A stretch of DNA of 64,000 bases, from positions 1 to 64,000 of the forward strand of contig NZ_JAQLFP010000008.1 of the NCBI RefSeq assembly GCF_028207065.1, read 5' to 3'. A model generated the notes under the pieces. That model saw only the letters and a program-made list of their open reading frames with translations. It did not search any database and was not told the DNA's origin. The stretch comes from Collinsella aerofaciens. GTDB taxonomy: Bacteria > Actinomycetota > Coriobacteriia > Coriobacteriales > Coriobacteriaceae. A program made the position numbers and the translations under genes. Positions 8,554-14,947 of this stretch are shown here, piece by piece. The stretch's first letter is position 1. Each line of letters starts with the position of its first letter.

Positions 8554-8985
8554 TTACAAAAGCTCGGCCTTAATGGCGGGACTTTCTGCGAGCTGCTCGG
8601 CTGCCTTTTCGTCGGAGCTATCGAGTGCTGCCCTTCGGTAGACCCACTCGTTGACCTGGGTGTTCTTGACGCCTGCGGTCTGCATAAGGGCGCCTACCTC
8701 GCGGATTGCTGCGAACAGATCGGCCTTGGGACCCGCGAGCTCGACCTCGATACCGTGGTAGGCGGCCACGCCGCGGTTCTCACTCACGTGGTCGATAAAG
8801 CCCTCGACGGTCTCAAGCTGCTGAGTGAGAGCTGCATCATCGTCAACGTCCAGCGCGACGAGTGCGTTCGATACCGTGAGGGCGGGATGTCCGCAGGGGA
8901 CAAAGCCCTCGATGACATCCATAGCTTCGGTAATGGTTGAGCCCAGGCCTGCGAGGGCATTGACGAGTTGCTGCTTGGTATCCAT
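8554..8985 (-). CDS. Hypothetical protein
   Basis: 143 residues, soluble and acidic, with no signal peptide or membrane segment. ATG at 8985 is preceded by AAAGGACCGTT. The protein is rich in Ala, Glu, Asp and Val and mostly helical in appearance, with a HPALTVSNALVALDVDDD segment near residue 33. I do not recognise the family. It stands alone between the toxin gene and ssrA, convergent with the former and divergent from the latter. Confidence 0.7.
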   Translation of the reverse strand: MDTKQQLVNALAGLGSTITEAMDVIEGFVPCGHPALTVSNALVALDVDDDAALTQQLETVEGFIDHVSENRGVAAYHGIEVELAGPKADLFAAIREVGALMQTAGVKNTQVNEWVYRRAALDSSDEKAAEQLAESPAIKAELL

Positions 8986-9224
8986 AACGGTCCTTTCGAC
9001 GGGTCAATTTTGCTTGGCGAAAATATACGTGACGCGATCGGTAACAAAAGTGCGAAGTGCGGCGCACATTGGGGTCTTCACAGCTCGTGCATAGAACAGC
9101 TGTCCGCTTTCAGAACGTGGTAAGATAACACTCCACAAGCGGGGCTCGCCCCGTATGTTCCTTGAAAAGTCGACGGTTATCGGGTGTTTGCAGGCCCGAT
9201 GCCATCCAGACTTTCCCAGCATTC

Positions 9225-9588
9225 GGGGGCGACTGGTTTCGACACGATAGCTCTGAGAGAGGAAGCAAGCCGAGGTCTCCTCGCCTCGTTAAACAGGGGT
9301 ACCGTCAAATTGAATTGACAACAACTCTTCTTTTGAGCCTATGGCTCTCGCTGCCTAATTTATAGCGGCGCGTCAACCCGGTGATTTCCCCGACACCGGC
9401 GCGACGTCATGTTAGGGGAATGCTCCTGCGCACGTAATCGGTATGGCGCAGGCTAAGACCGAACCGGTTAGGACGCCGCGAACGTGTCGCTGCGCGCAAA
9501 GCGTCCGAGACTAAACCAGCGACTGAGCTTGGAGATGCCAATCAGGGGGCTTTCGTGGACCGGAGTTCGATTCTCCGCGCCTCCACCA
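9225..9588 (+). ncRNA. ssrA: Transfer-messenger RNA (tmRNA)
   Basis: About 364 nt. The 5' GGGGGCGACTGG pairs with the 3' CGCCTCC before ACCA to form the tRNA-like acceptor stem (one G-U), and the 3' part holds the T-arm GGAGTTCGATTCTCC. The tag reading frame (about 9317-9358) encodes DNNSSFEPMALAA and stops at TAA; the ALAA end is the classic protease tag. tmRNA rescues stalled ribosomes with SmpB. A possible -10 TAAGAT lies at 9121-9126. The 3' end is the prophage attachment site, and the core repeat restores the mature CCA end after integration. Confidence 0.97.
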
Positions 9589-9589
9589 A
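9581..9589 (+). other. attL core at the ssrA 3' end
   Basis: CTCCACCAA covers the last bases of tmRNA and recurs in the same orientation at 46382-46390. Host tmRNA lies on its left and phage DNA on its right. The identity is short, as expected for a serine integrase, and is supported by the reading-frame and terminator evidence at both ends. Confidence 0.8.
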
Positions 9590-9656
9590 CTGTTCAGTAG
9601 GCGAACACATACGCGTGCTCGTCGTTAGGCGGGCGTTCGTATTGCTCGTCAGATAG
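9590..9656 (+). other. Stranded 3' end of the virus-form integrase gene
   Basis: Joining the integrase frame at the attR core to the DNA right of attL continues the same frame for 21 codons after the shared Asn (CSVGEHIRVLVVRRAFVLLV, then R) to TAG at 9654-9656. A terminator follows at once. The stretch has no start of its own. It is best read as the C-terminal coding end of the integrase in the circular phage genome, displaced by integration. Confidence 0.72.
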
Positions 9657-9688
9657 AAAGAAGCCGCTCCATACGGGGCGGCTTCTTT
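9657..9688. terminator. Bidirectional terminator at the left prophage end
   Basis: AAAGAAGCCGC pairs with GCGGCTTCTTT, giving A/T-rich ends on both strands. On the plus strand it directly follows the virus-form integrase stop; on the minus strand it closes the lysis/late operon whose last gene ends at 9694. Confidence 0.85.
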
Positions 9689-9693
9689 GCGTT

Positions 9694-10005
9694 CTAGGCC
9701 TGCGGCATGATCTCCTGCTCGCCGTCCTCGTCCATGTACGGCATGAGGAACACGCCGCCCTGCTCGGTGGTAAGCAGCAGGTACTCGCGGTTGTGCTCGT
9801 CGCACACGATTTCCTGGCCGATGCCCTCGGGCAGGTCGTATATGGGGCCGTCCGTGCGGGCTTGCCTCACGGTCACGTCTTGCGCTCCCATGGCCTGCGA
9901 CGCGCAGCTGGCGGCGGCCAGGACGATGAACAGCAGGACGACCGCCGCGAGGATGGGGCCGCACCCGCCGTTGCGCTCCTCGTCTGCGGGGCTCGGGTAC
10001 GGCAT
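9694..10005 (-). CDS. Small phage membrane protein after the endolysin
   Basis: 103 residues. A hydrophobic segment (about 17-38, GPILAAVVLLFIVLAAASC) ending in a lipobox-like AASC is followed by a soluble domain with EYLLLTTEQGGVFLMPYMD and DEDGE. That tail loosely resembles small DUF6440-type domains (hydrophobic strand, GG, acidic turn), which is a weak match. ATG at 10005 follows GGTGGGATAGGCC. It is the last gene of the late operon, 3 bp downstream of the endolysin stop, so it may assist lysis (spanin-like) or alter the host envelope. Function is not established. Confidence 0.65.
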   Translation of the reverse strand: MPYPSPADEERNGGCGPILAAVVLLFIVLAAASCASQAMGAQDVTVRQARTDGPIYDLPEGIGQEIVCDEHNREYLLLTTEQGGVFLMPYMDEDGEQEIMPQA

Positions 10006-10008
10006 GGC

Positions 10009-10821
10009 CTATCCCACCTTCACCAGATAGTCGTCGGCCTCTGGCTTGCCCGTGGCCTTGCCCACGGCGATGTAGCGCGTTGCGCCGCTGTAGCCCGTGT
10101 ATCGGCCCCACACGTAGCCGTCGGCGATCTTGTACCAGTTATCCAGCGTCACGGTCTCGCCGCTGGAATAGTGCGCCACCTCGGTGCCGCCCAGGCCGGG
10201 GGCGTCGCGCACGCGCAGGTAGTCCACAGTGCAGCGGTAGGTGCCGCCGAAGTTCTCGGTCGTTTCCTGCTGCGCAGGCTGCGGCTGCGGGACGGCTGCG
10301 GGGGCACTTCCAGCAGTGATGCCGAAGCATTCCAGGTAGATGCGCGCCAGCTCGTCCAGGTTGCCGTTGAACTTCTCGCGGTCGCCGTCGTTGTCGATGA
10401 AGCCGTTCTCGCACAGGCGGTAGTTGATGCCGCGCGCGGCGGCTCGGTTCGTGTTCGCGAGGTCGGAACGGCGCACCAGCTTCTCGGAGCGCCCGGGCAT
10501 GAACGCCGCCAGCTTGTCGGCCAGCGCATTGTCGTACTCGTCAGGCTCAAAGCCCTCCTTGATGATGACGTGCGCGCCGTGGCCCGTGGCGATGCCGCTG
10601 GCGTCCATGTGCAGCTCCACCACTGGCGCGTCGGTGCTCAGGCGGTTAAGCCCGCCGTCGGCGTACCAGTTGCGGGACGTATCGCCCAGCTCGACCTCGG
10701 AACCGCCCAGTTCCTTGATTCGCTGGCCCAGGGCGCGAACGCGCTCGGCCTCGGTGCAGCCGCCTGCGCAGCAGCCGGGGTCGCCAGCGCCGTGGCCGCA
10801 GATGATGAACAGTTTAGCCAT
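10009..10821 (-). CDS. Endolysin: N-acetylmuramoyl-L-alanine amidase with SH3 domain
   Basis: 270 residues. The N-terminal 175 residues are an Amidase_3 zinc hydrolase: GHGAGDPG supplies the first zinc His (10), ELHMDAS another (about 71), and ENGFIDN a catalytic Glu. A Pro/Gln-rich linker leads to a C-terminal bacterial SH3-like domain (about 200-255, YLRVRDAPGLGGTEVAHY) for wall binding. It cleaves the amide bond between muramic acid and the peptide stem at the end of infection. It lies just downstream of the holin gene, the usual lysis cassette order. Confidence 0.92.
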   Translation of the reverse strand: MAKLFIICGHGAGDPGCCAGGCTEAERVRALGQRIKELGGSEVELGDTSRNWYADGGLNRLSTDAPVVELHMDASGIATGHGAHVIIKEGFEPDEYDNALADKLAAFMPGRSEKLVRRSDLANTNRAAARGINYRLCENGFIDNDGDREKFNGNLDELARIYLECFGITAGSAPAAVPQPQPAQQETTENFGGTYRCTVDYLRVRDAPGLGGTEVAHYSSGETVTLDNWYKIADGYVWGRYTGYSGATRYIAVGKATGKPEADDYLVKVG

Positions 10822-10824
10822 TGC

Positions 10825-11130
10825 CTACTCCTTCCCGCCTACGGTCACGCCCAACAGGGCGTCGAGCCATTTGGATGTGATGCCTACCGACTTGAACAGC
10901 GTGTAGGCCGCCTGCACGCCGCCTACCACGGCGAAGGCGCACGTGACCCATGCGCCCGGGTCTGCGGGCACGCCGCCCACGAAGCCGGTCACGACGCCCG
11001 CCAGGAGCGAGCAGCCCAGCGCCAGGATGCGCGCGGCCTTGCCGGTCATGGCCTCGGTCTTGATCAGCTGCACCGCGAACGGCACGGCGAAAGACAGCAC
11101 GATGGCTGCGATTGCTTGCATTTCTGTCAT
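10825..11130 (-). CDS. Phage holin
   Basis: 101 residues from ATG at 11130, which follows AGAAAGGAATCCGAA; the frame extends to 11175 without a ribosome site. Three hydrophobic stretches are visible: AIAAIVLSFAVPFAVQLI, ARILALGCSLLAGVVTGFVGG and WVTCAFAVVGGVQAAYTLF. The C-terminus is short. Size, membrane pattern and position immediately before the endolysin identify a holin, which permeabilises the membrane to release the endolysin. The precise holin family is uncertain. Confidence 0.85.
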   Translation of the reverse strand: MTEMQAIAAIVLSFAVPFAVQLIKTEAMTGKAARILALGCSLLAGVVTGFVGGVPADPGAWVTCAFAVVGGVQAAYTLFKSVGITSKWLDALLGVTVGGKE

Positions 11131-11143
11131 TTCGGATTCCTTT

Positions 11144-11557
11144 CTATCGAGCCGATTCCTTGTAGAGCAGGTCAACGCGGTCAGCGATGTGGTCGACCTT
11201 CGCCGCCATGCCCTGGCTGCGCGCCTGGCTGTTCGCCAGGTCGGCGTGCAGCACCTCGTTGGAGGTCACGACGGACTCCATGAGCGCCTTCATGGCCTCC
11301 ATCAGCGCGTTGCTGCGCTCCATCTGCGCAGCGATGCGGCCCTCCATCTGGCTGCGCTCGCGGTCGCGCTGCGCCCGCTCGTTCACCTCGTCCTGCTTTC
11401 GCTCTTCGCGCTTGAGGTCGATGTTCGCCTTGCGCTCGTTCTGGGCCTTGAACTCTTCGAGGAACTGCTTGCCGAAGTACAGGACCACTAGGACGAGCAG
11501 CGCGCCGAAAAGCGACCCGGGGCCGTACGGCGCGAAGATTTCCAGCACGTCGGTCAT
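11144..11557 (-). CDS. Membrane-anchored coiled-coil protein in the lysis cassette
   Basis: 137 residues: one transmembrane helix (about 12-28, LFGALLVLVVLYFGK) followed by about 100 residues of charged coiled coil. ATG at 11557 follows a strong GAGGAGGTGAG. The layout recalls BhlA/UviB-like holin-related proteins and XhlA-type haemolysin proteins. It probably helps or times lysis with the adjacent holin. The gene is preceded by a terminator and by a motif repeated four times in the phage, so it may start a new transcript. Confidence 0.7.
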   Translation of the reverse strand: MTDVLEIFAPYGPGSLFGALLVLVVLYFGKQFLEEFKAQNERKANIDLKREERKQDEVNERAQRDRERSQMEGRIAAQMERSNALMEAMKALMESVVTSNEVLHADLANSQARSQGMAAKVDHIADRVDLLYKESAR

Positions 11558-11593
11558 TCGTTTTCTCACCTCCTCGAATCGCTGCCGCGATTG

Positions 11594-11613
11594 TCCGCGA
11601 GGTGTCGCCGGGC
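11594..11613 (-). promoter_or_regulatory. Recurring phage motif, copy 1
   Basis: The minus strand carries GCCCGGCGACACCTCGCGGA between a terminator and the strong ribosome site of the lysis-cassette gene. Related copies are at 15880-15899, 27295-27314 and 33290-33309. Repetition and position suggest a regulatory element (promoter part or processing site). No standard -35/-10 pair fits well. Confidence 0.45.
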
Positions 11614-11641
11614 AAAAGAAAAGCGCCCCCGAAGGGGCGCT
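11614..11641 (-). terminator. Minus-strand terminator
   Basis: On the minus strand AGCGCCCC-TTCG-GGGGCGCT is followed by TTTCTTTT. It closes the transcript of the upstream DGR/tail-associated genes. Confidence 0.85.
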
Positions 11642-11643
11642 CG

Positions 11644-11889
11644 CTACTCCTGCGGCGCTTCCGGCTGGTCGGGCTCCATGGCTTCCAGCTCGTTGATGCG
11701 GTCGCGCCACGTCTGGCGCTGCGAGATGATCTCGGCCACCTCCTTGGCAGCTGCGGCGATGGCCGAGAGCAGGTCGGTGATGGACGATGCGGAGAAGATG
11801 CGCTCCACCGCCTTCATGACCTTGTAGTCGCTCTGCTCAAGCTGCTGTTTGTAGCCGTTGATCTCCCCGGCGATTTCCTGTTCTGTCAT
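11644..11889 (-). CDS. Small tail- or lysis-associated phage protein
   Basis: 81 residues, helical and charged. ATG at 11889 is preceded by GGAAGGAGCGACCC. The pattern GYKQQLEQSDYKVMKAVE plus RQTWRDRINELEAME near the C-terminus recurs in small proteins encoded beside tail-fibre genes of Gram-positive phages. A precise role is unknown. The start overlaps the 3' end of the reverse transcriptase gene by 53 bp in another frame, and a strong terminator follows. Confidence 0.7.
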   Translation of the reverse strand: MTEQEIAGEINGYKQQLEQSDYKVMKAVERIFSASSITDLLSAIAAAAKEVAEIISQRQTWRDRINELEAMEPDQPEAPQE

Positions 11890-13096
11890 GGGTCGCTCCT
11901 TCCGTTGCTAGGGTAGGGGCATGTTCCCATCCGTGTCGCCTCCAGGTTTGGATTGCATTGAGCAACCCCCCCGCGGGATTTCCGAACAGGCTGCGGTACA
12001 GCGCGTCCATGGCCCGCACGCTGCGGTGCGCGTCCAGCCGCTTCATGCCCCCGCGCCAGCTCTGGTAGCTCTGCTCCACCTGCTCGGGGGTCATGATGCC
12101 ATCGGCGACCATGCGGGCCATCTTCTTGAGCTTGCGGCGCTCCCGCGTTATGGAGTCTCGGCACGGCTTCACGACTATGCGGCCCGTCTCCGTGTAGAAG
12201 ATGCGCTTCTTCAGCCACGTGAACCCGCGCGTGAGCTTCACCACGCGCGTCTTGCGCGGGTTCAGCTCGATGCCCAGCTCGGCGCATTTGCCCTCTATCA
12301 GCAGCAGGCACACCTGCAGGTAGTCCTTGGACTCGTGTATCAGGTAGAAGTCGTCCATATATCGACCGTAGGCCTCGGGGCGCAGCATCTCGATTACGTA
12401 GTGGTCAATGCGGTTGGGGTGCGCGACGGCGCATATCTGGTTCGGCTCGCTGCCCAGCCCCAGGCCCACATCGCCCTGCGCGTCTATCAGGCGGTGCTCC
12501 AAGGCGACCACGCGCGGATCTAGCAGCGCGGAGGCCACCTGGTCTTTGACGGGTTGGTGCGCTATGCGCGCGAAGTAGTCGGAGAAGTCGCCGAGCAGTA
12601 TGTACCCCTCGCGGCCGTGCCGCCTCCAGTGGCCGGCCAGGTGGCGCTTGAGCAGCTTCAGGGCGTAGTCGGTGCCGCGCCCCTTTATGTTCGCGGAGTT
12701 GGCGGCTATGAGGGTGGGCACGATCGCGGGCACGAGCGCGTTTTGTGCCAGGGACTTCTGTACCACGCGCTCGGGGAAGTGTACGGCGCTGATATGGCGC
12801 AGCTTTCCGCGCTCCCACAGGTCGAACCGTATGAAGCCCCGGCATATGTCGCGCCCCTCCAAAAGGTCGCGGCGGGACAGGACGGCGTTGCGCAGGTAGC
12901 TTTTCATGTATCGCTGCGTGGATGCCTTCCACATCACGCCGCGCGCGGCCTGCTTCGATGCCTTGCACAGGCTGTTGAGGTCGGCCACGGTATCAAGCGT
13001 GCACGCCTTGACGCGCTCGGCCTTGGCCTGCGCGCGCTTCTCCTCGCGGCGCTTGCGGCGCGCCGCCCGCCTTTGCTCGGAGTTCACAGGAGGCAC
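11837..13096 (-). CDS. DGR reverse transcriptase
   Basis: 419 residues. A Lys/Arg-rich N-terminus precedes the polymerase fold: LLGDFSDYF (catalytic Asp near 170-173), GLGLGSEPNQ (215-220, where DGR enzymes usually carry a GxxxSQ motif) and YGRYMDDF (YMDD 246-249). A maturase or nuclease domain is absent, so it is not a group II intron. It copies the template-repeat RNA into adenine-mutagenised cDNA. GTG at 13096 is the longest start and has a poor ribosome site, so expression is probably low. It lies 208 bp downstream of the template repeat and overlaps the next gene by 53 bp. Confidence 0.92.
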   Translation of the reverse strand: MPPVNSEQRRAARRKRREEKRAQAKAERVKACTLDTVADLNSLCKASKQAARGVMWKASTQRYMKSYLRNAVLSRRDLLEGRDICRGFIRFDLWERGKLRHISAVHFPERVVQKSLAQNALVPAIVPTLIAANSANIKGRGTDYALKLLKRHLAGHWRRHGREGYILLGDFSDYFARIAHQPVKDQVASALLDPRVVALEHRLIDAQGDVGLGLGSEPNQICAVAHPNRIDHYVIEMLRPEAYGRYMDDFYLIHESKDYLQVCLLLIEGKCAELGIELNPRKTRVVKLTRGFTWLKKRIFYTETGRIVVKPCRDSITRERRKLKKMARMVADGIMTPEQVEQSYQSWRGGMKRLDAHRSVRAMDALYRSLFGNPAGGLLNAIQTWRRHGWEHAPTLATEGATHDRTGNRRGDQRLQTAA

Positions 13097-13304
13097 CCCG
13101 CGCGGCTTGCAATGTGGCTCTGGCAGCCGCTTGAGGTATGGCCATGAAACGCGGCGAAGCCACGGAGCGCCGCGCCATGCAAGCAGCGTCCGGCCACCCT
13201 CGCGGGGTGCGTATTTACGGGCGCATGCCCGACGGTCGCGCCTTCCTTCCTCTTCGCGCTCTGCTTTCGGCTCTGGGGCCTACTCGGTCTGGCAATAAGG
13301 GAAT
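13097..13304 (-). ncRNA. DGR spacer RNA between template repeat and RT gene
   Basis: These 208 bases on the minus strand have no convincing gene. In the Bordetella phage DGR the RNA 3' of the template repeat forms a structure bound by Avd-RT and primes cDNA synthesis. By position this segment is the equivalent. The primed base cannot be identified by eye. Confidence 0.55.
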
Positions 13305-13428
13305 CCGGGGCGGGGGCGAACCCAGACGTTCGTCGCCGAGTTGTAGTTGGCATTGCCGTTGTTGTTGACATAGCACACGTTGGACGCGGAGCCCGACGCA
13401 ACGGAACGCAGCCACCAATTGTACCGAT
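13305..13428 (-). repeat. DGR template repeat (TR)
   Basis: This 124-bp sequence matches the 3' end of the variable tail gene at 14043-14166. I count seven mismatches, all at adenines of the TR minus strand (A to G four times, A to C twice, A to T once, including one at the boundary). About 23 template adenines are present and none of the other roughly 101 bases changed. In the gene's frame the TR holds TAC and AAY codons at the variable sites, the standard diversifiable codons. It lies 23 bp after the avd stop. Confidence 0.95.
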
Positions 13429-13451
13429 AAACAAGGCGCGACCGCCGTCCA

Positions 13452-13922
13452 TTATAGCGAACGCAGGCGCTCTAGCTCGGCCTCGGCCTCGGCTATGCGC
13501 TCCTCGGTGGACTTCTTGCCCGTCACGCGCACGTTCTTGCGCGCGCCCTTCAGCAGCTTGATCTCTTCCTCGACCATGGCCGCCAGCTCCTCGAAGCGGT
13601 TGGCGTTCACGGGCAGGCCGATATCCATGAGGCACTGCATGTCCAGCATCAGCTGCTCGCAGTCAGCTATGGCCAGCGTTAGGTAGCGTTTCCTCTCCAG
13701 CGCGTTGAACGAGGTGTTGGGGTAGAAGCAGTCGGCGCGGTTGACGTTGTACACGATGCTGCGCGCCGTCTCCACCGTAGGCACCGCGTTCAGCAGACGA
13801 TAGGTCTTCGGAACCACGGAGGACGACGCCATCAGCTTGTTGACCTCCACGCGGATGGCGATTGCTTGAGTGAAAAACTTGTACTCGGAAACCTCGCGGT
13901 TGCGCTGGTAGACGCCGCTCAC
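13452..13922 (-). CDS. avd: DGR accessory variability determinant (Avd-like)
   Basis: 156 residues from GTG at 13922, with AGGAGG five bases upstream. The protein is all helical and basic (EYKFFTQAIAIRVEVNKL, RKRYLTLAIADCEQLML, ELAAMVEEEIKLLKGARK), like the four-helix-bundle Avd proteins that form a pentameric ring and bind reverse transcriptase and template RNA. The last 30 residues (TEERIAEAEAELERLRS) form an extra coiled coil, making it longer than the usual 120-130 residues. The frame is open upstream to 14312 but only across the variable repeat. Order VP-avd-TR-RT is classic for DGRs. Confidence 0.82.
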   Translation of the reverse strand: MSGVYQRNREVSEYKFFTQAIAIRVEVNKLMASSSVVPKTYRLLNAVPTVETARSIVYNVNRADCFYPNTSFNALERKRYLTLAIADCEQLMLDMQCLMDIGLPVNANRFEELAAMVEEEIKLLKGARKNVRVTGKKSTEERIAEAEAELERLRSL

Positions 13923-13947
13923 GTGCACCTCCTGGGGAAACTGGCGG

Positions 13948-13970
13948 AAAAAACGGCCCGCTTCGCGGGC
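13948..13970 (-). terminator. Terminator between the variable tail gene and avd
   Basis: On the minus strand GCCCGC-GAA-GCGGGC is followed by CGTTTTTT. It should keep most late transcripts from entering avd and RT, limiting DGR expression. Confidence 0.75.
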
Positions 13971-13973
13971 GAG

Positions 13974-13998
13974 AGGCGACCGCGCAAGGCGGTCGCCT
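13974..13998 (-). other. Strong hairpin upstream of the terminator
   Basis: Ten-base arms AGGCGACCGC and GCGGTCGCCT around a 5-nt loop lie directly before the terminator. It may add to termination or stabilise the 3' end of the variable-protein mRNA. Confidence 0.55.
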
Positions 13999-14018
13999 AA
14001 AAGCAGAGTATAGAGCAC

Positions 14019-14034
14019 TCGGCTGGCTAGCCGA
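14019..14034 (-). other. DGR target hairpin after the variable repeat
   Basis: TCGGCT and AGCCGA form a 6-bp stem with a 4-nt loop, 8 bp beyond the end of the variable repeat and spanning the stop codon of the variable gene. No such hairpin flanks the template repeat. A DNA hairpin at this position is required for efficient retrohoming in the Bordetella phage system. Confidence 0.65.
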
Positions 14035-14935
14035 CGAGGAAGCCGGGGCGGGGGCGAACCCAGACGTTCGTCGCCGAGTTGTAGTTGGCATTGCCGCTGC
14101 TGTTGACATAGCACACGCTGGACGCGGAGCCCGACGCAACGGAACGCAGCCACCAAGAGCACCGAGTTCCGTTGAGGCGGTGCGCCGTGTCGCGGAACAG
14201 GTCGAACTGGCAGTCGAAGCCGACGCTGTAGCCCTTGGTGCCCCACACTGGGCAGCCGTACACCTCCATCTCGGAGGGCGACCACACCTTGCCGATATCC
14301 TGCCAGCTCCACGAGTTGGAGTCGTTGAGCGCGCCACTGGCGCTGTAACGCTCCTCAAGCAGGACGCGCTGGGTCAGCAGGTACTTGGTCAGGCTCTCGG
14401 GCAGGCACGCCTCGAAAGCCGTCTCCCACGCCTTGAGGTTGCTGTTGGGGTAGGGGCATTTCTGGTCGGCGGTGCCCTGGTTCGTGTTGGTCGTGTTCCA
14501 CATCAGGAAGCTGTCGTTGGCAACGCCGGTCACGGTCTTGGCCACGGCGATGGGCGCGGAGGCCACGAACGCGATATGGTGTCCCTTGCTGTTGTCGCCG
14601 CAGTAAAGGTACGGGTCGATGTGGGCAAGCAGGAACCGCACAGATTGCTGTGTGGTGACGGCGGATGCGCTCACAAGCGGCACGTCCAGGTAGTCGCCCA
14701 CGCGCAGGCCTGCGAAGTTCGCGGCGGCGATGCGCTTATGCAGCGCGTCGTACACGCTGCCGCTGCCGATCTCTCCCGCCAGGATGGCGGCGATGTTCTG
14801 CCCGCCGTACTTGCCGATTTGGCCCTGGCGGTTGTACTCGGCGTTGTTGAGCGCCGTCTGCGCGTTGCTGCGCGCGGTATCGTCGATGACCTCGTAGCCG
14901 ATGCCGCCCACCGACAGGGTTTTCGCTTGTGCCAT
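14027..14935 (-). CDS. DGR variable protein, tail-tip receptor-binding protein
   Basis: 302 residues. The N-terminal 75 residues are tail-attachment-like; the C-terminal two thirds resemble the C-type-lectin-like DUF6273 fold common among gut-phage DGR targets (SFLMWNTTNTNQG, WSPSEMEVYG, WWLRSVASGSAS, VWVRPRPGF). The last 40 or so residues are the variable region. Relative to the template, Tyr became Cys and Asn became Ser at several positions while the scaffold (WWLRS, VWVRPRPGF) is untouched. It lies after the baseplate-type gene and is expected to bind the host surface. ATG at 14935 follows GAAAGGCAACGAA. Confidence 0.9.
   Translation of the reverse strand: MAQAKTLSVGGIGYEVIDDTARSNAQTALNNAEYNRQGQIGKYGGQNIAAILAGEIGSGSVYDALHKRIAAANFAGLRVGDYLDVPLVSASAVTTQQSVRFLLAHIDPYLYCGDNSKGHHIAFVASAPIAVAKTVTGVANDSFLMWNTTNTNQGTADQKCPYPNSNLKAWETAFEACLPESLTKYLLTQRVLLEERYSASGALNDSNSWSWQDIGKVWSPSEMEVYGCPVWGTKGYSVGFDCQFDLFRDTAHRLNGTRCSWWLRSVASGSASSVCYVNSSGNANYNSATNVWVRPRPGFLVG
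14043..14166 (-). repeat. DGR variable repeat (VR)
   Basis: The 3' coding end of the variable protein gene, aligned without gaps to the template at 13305-13428. The GC-rich GGTTCGCCCCCGCCCCGG at its 3' end is identical in both copies and is the likely initiation-of-mutagenic-homing site. Differences from the template fall at AAT/AAC/TAC codons only. Confidence 0.95.
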
Positions 14936-14947
14936 TTCGTTGCCTTT

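Noticed and set aside
8496-8940. Plus-strand open frame opposite the hypothetical gene at 8554-8985
   Set aside because: The minus-strand frame has the ribosome site and better amino-acid composition.
11837-13096. Group II intron or retron reverse transcriptase
   Set aside because: No maturase/endonuclease domain, no intron ends or msr-msd structure; the adenine-specific TR/VR pair proves a DGR.
13084-14312. Minus-strand reading frames crossing the template or variable repeat (13084-13635, and 13922-14312 joined to avd)
   Set aside because: They run through non-coding TR or out of frame through the variable gene and lack ribosome sites.
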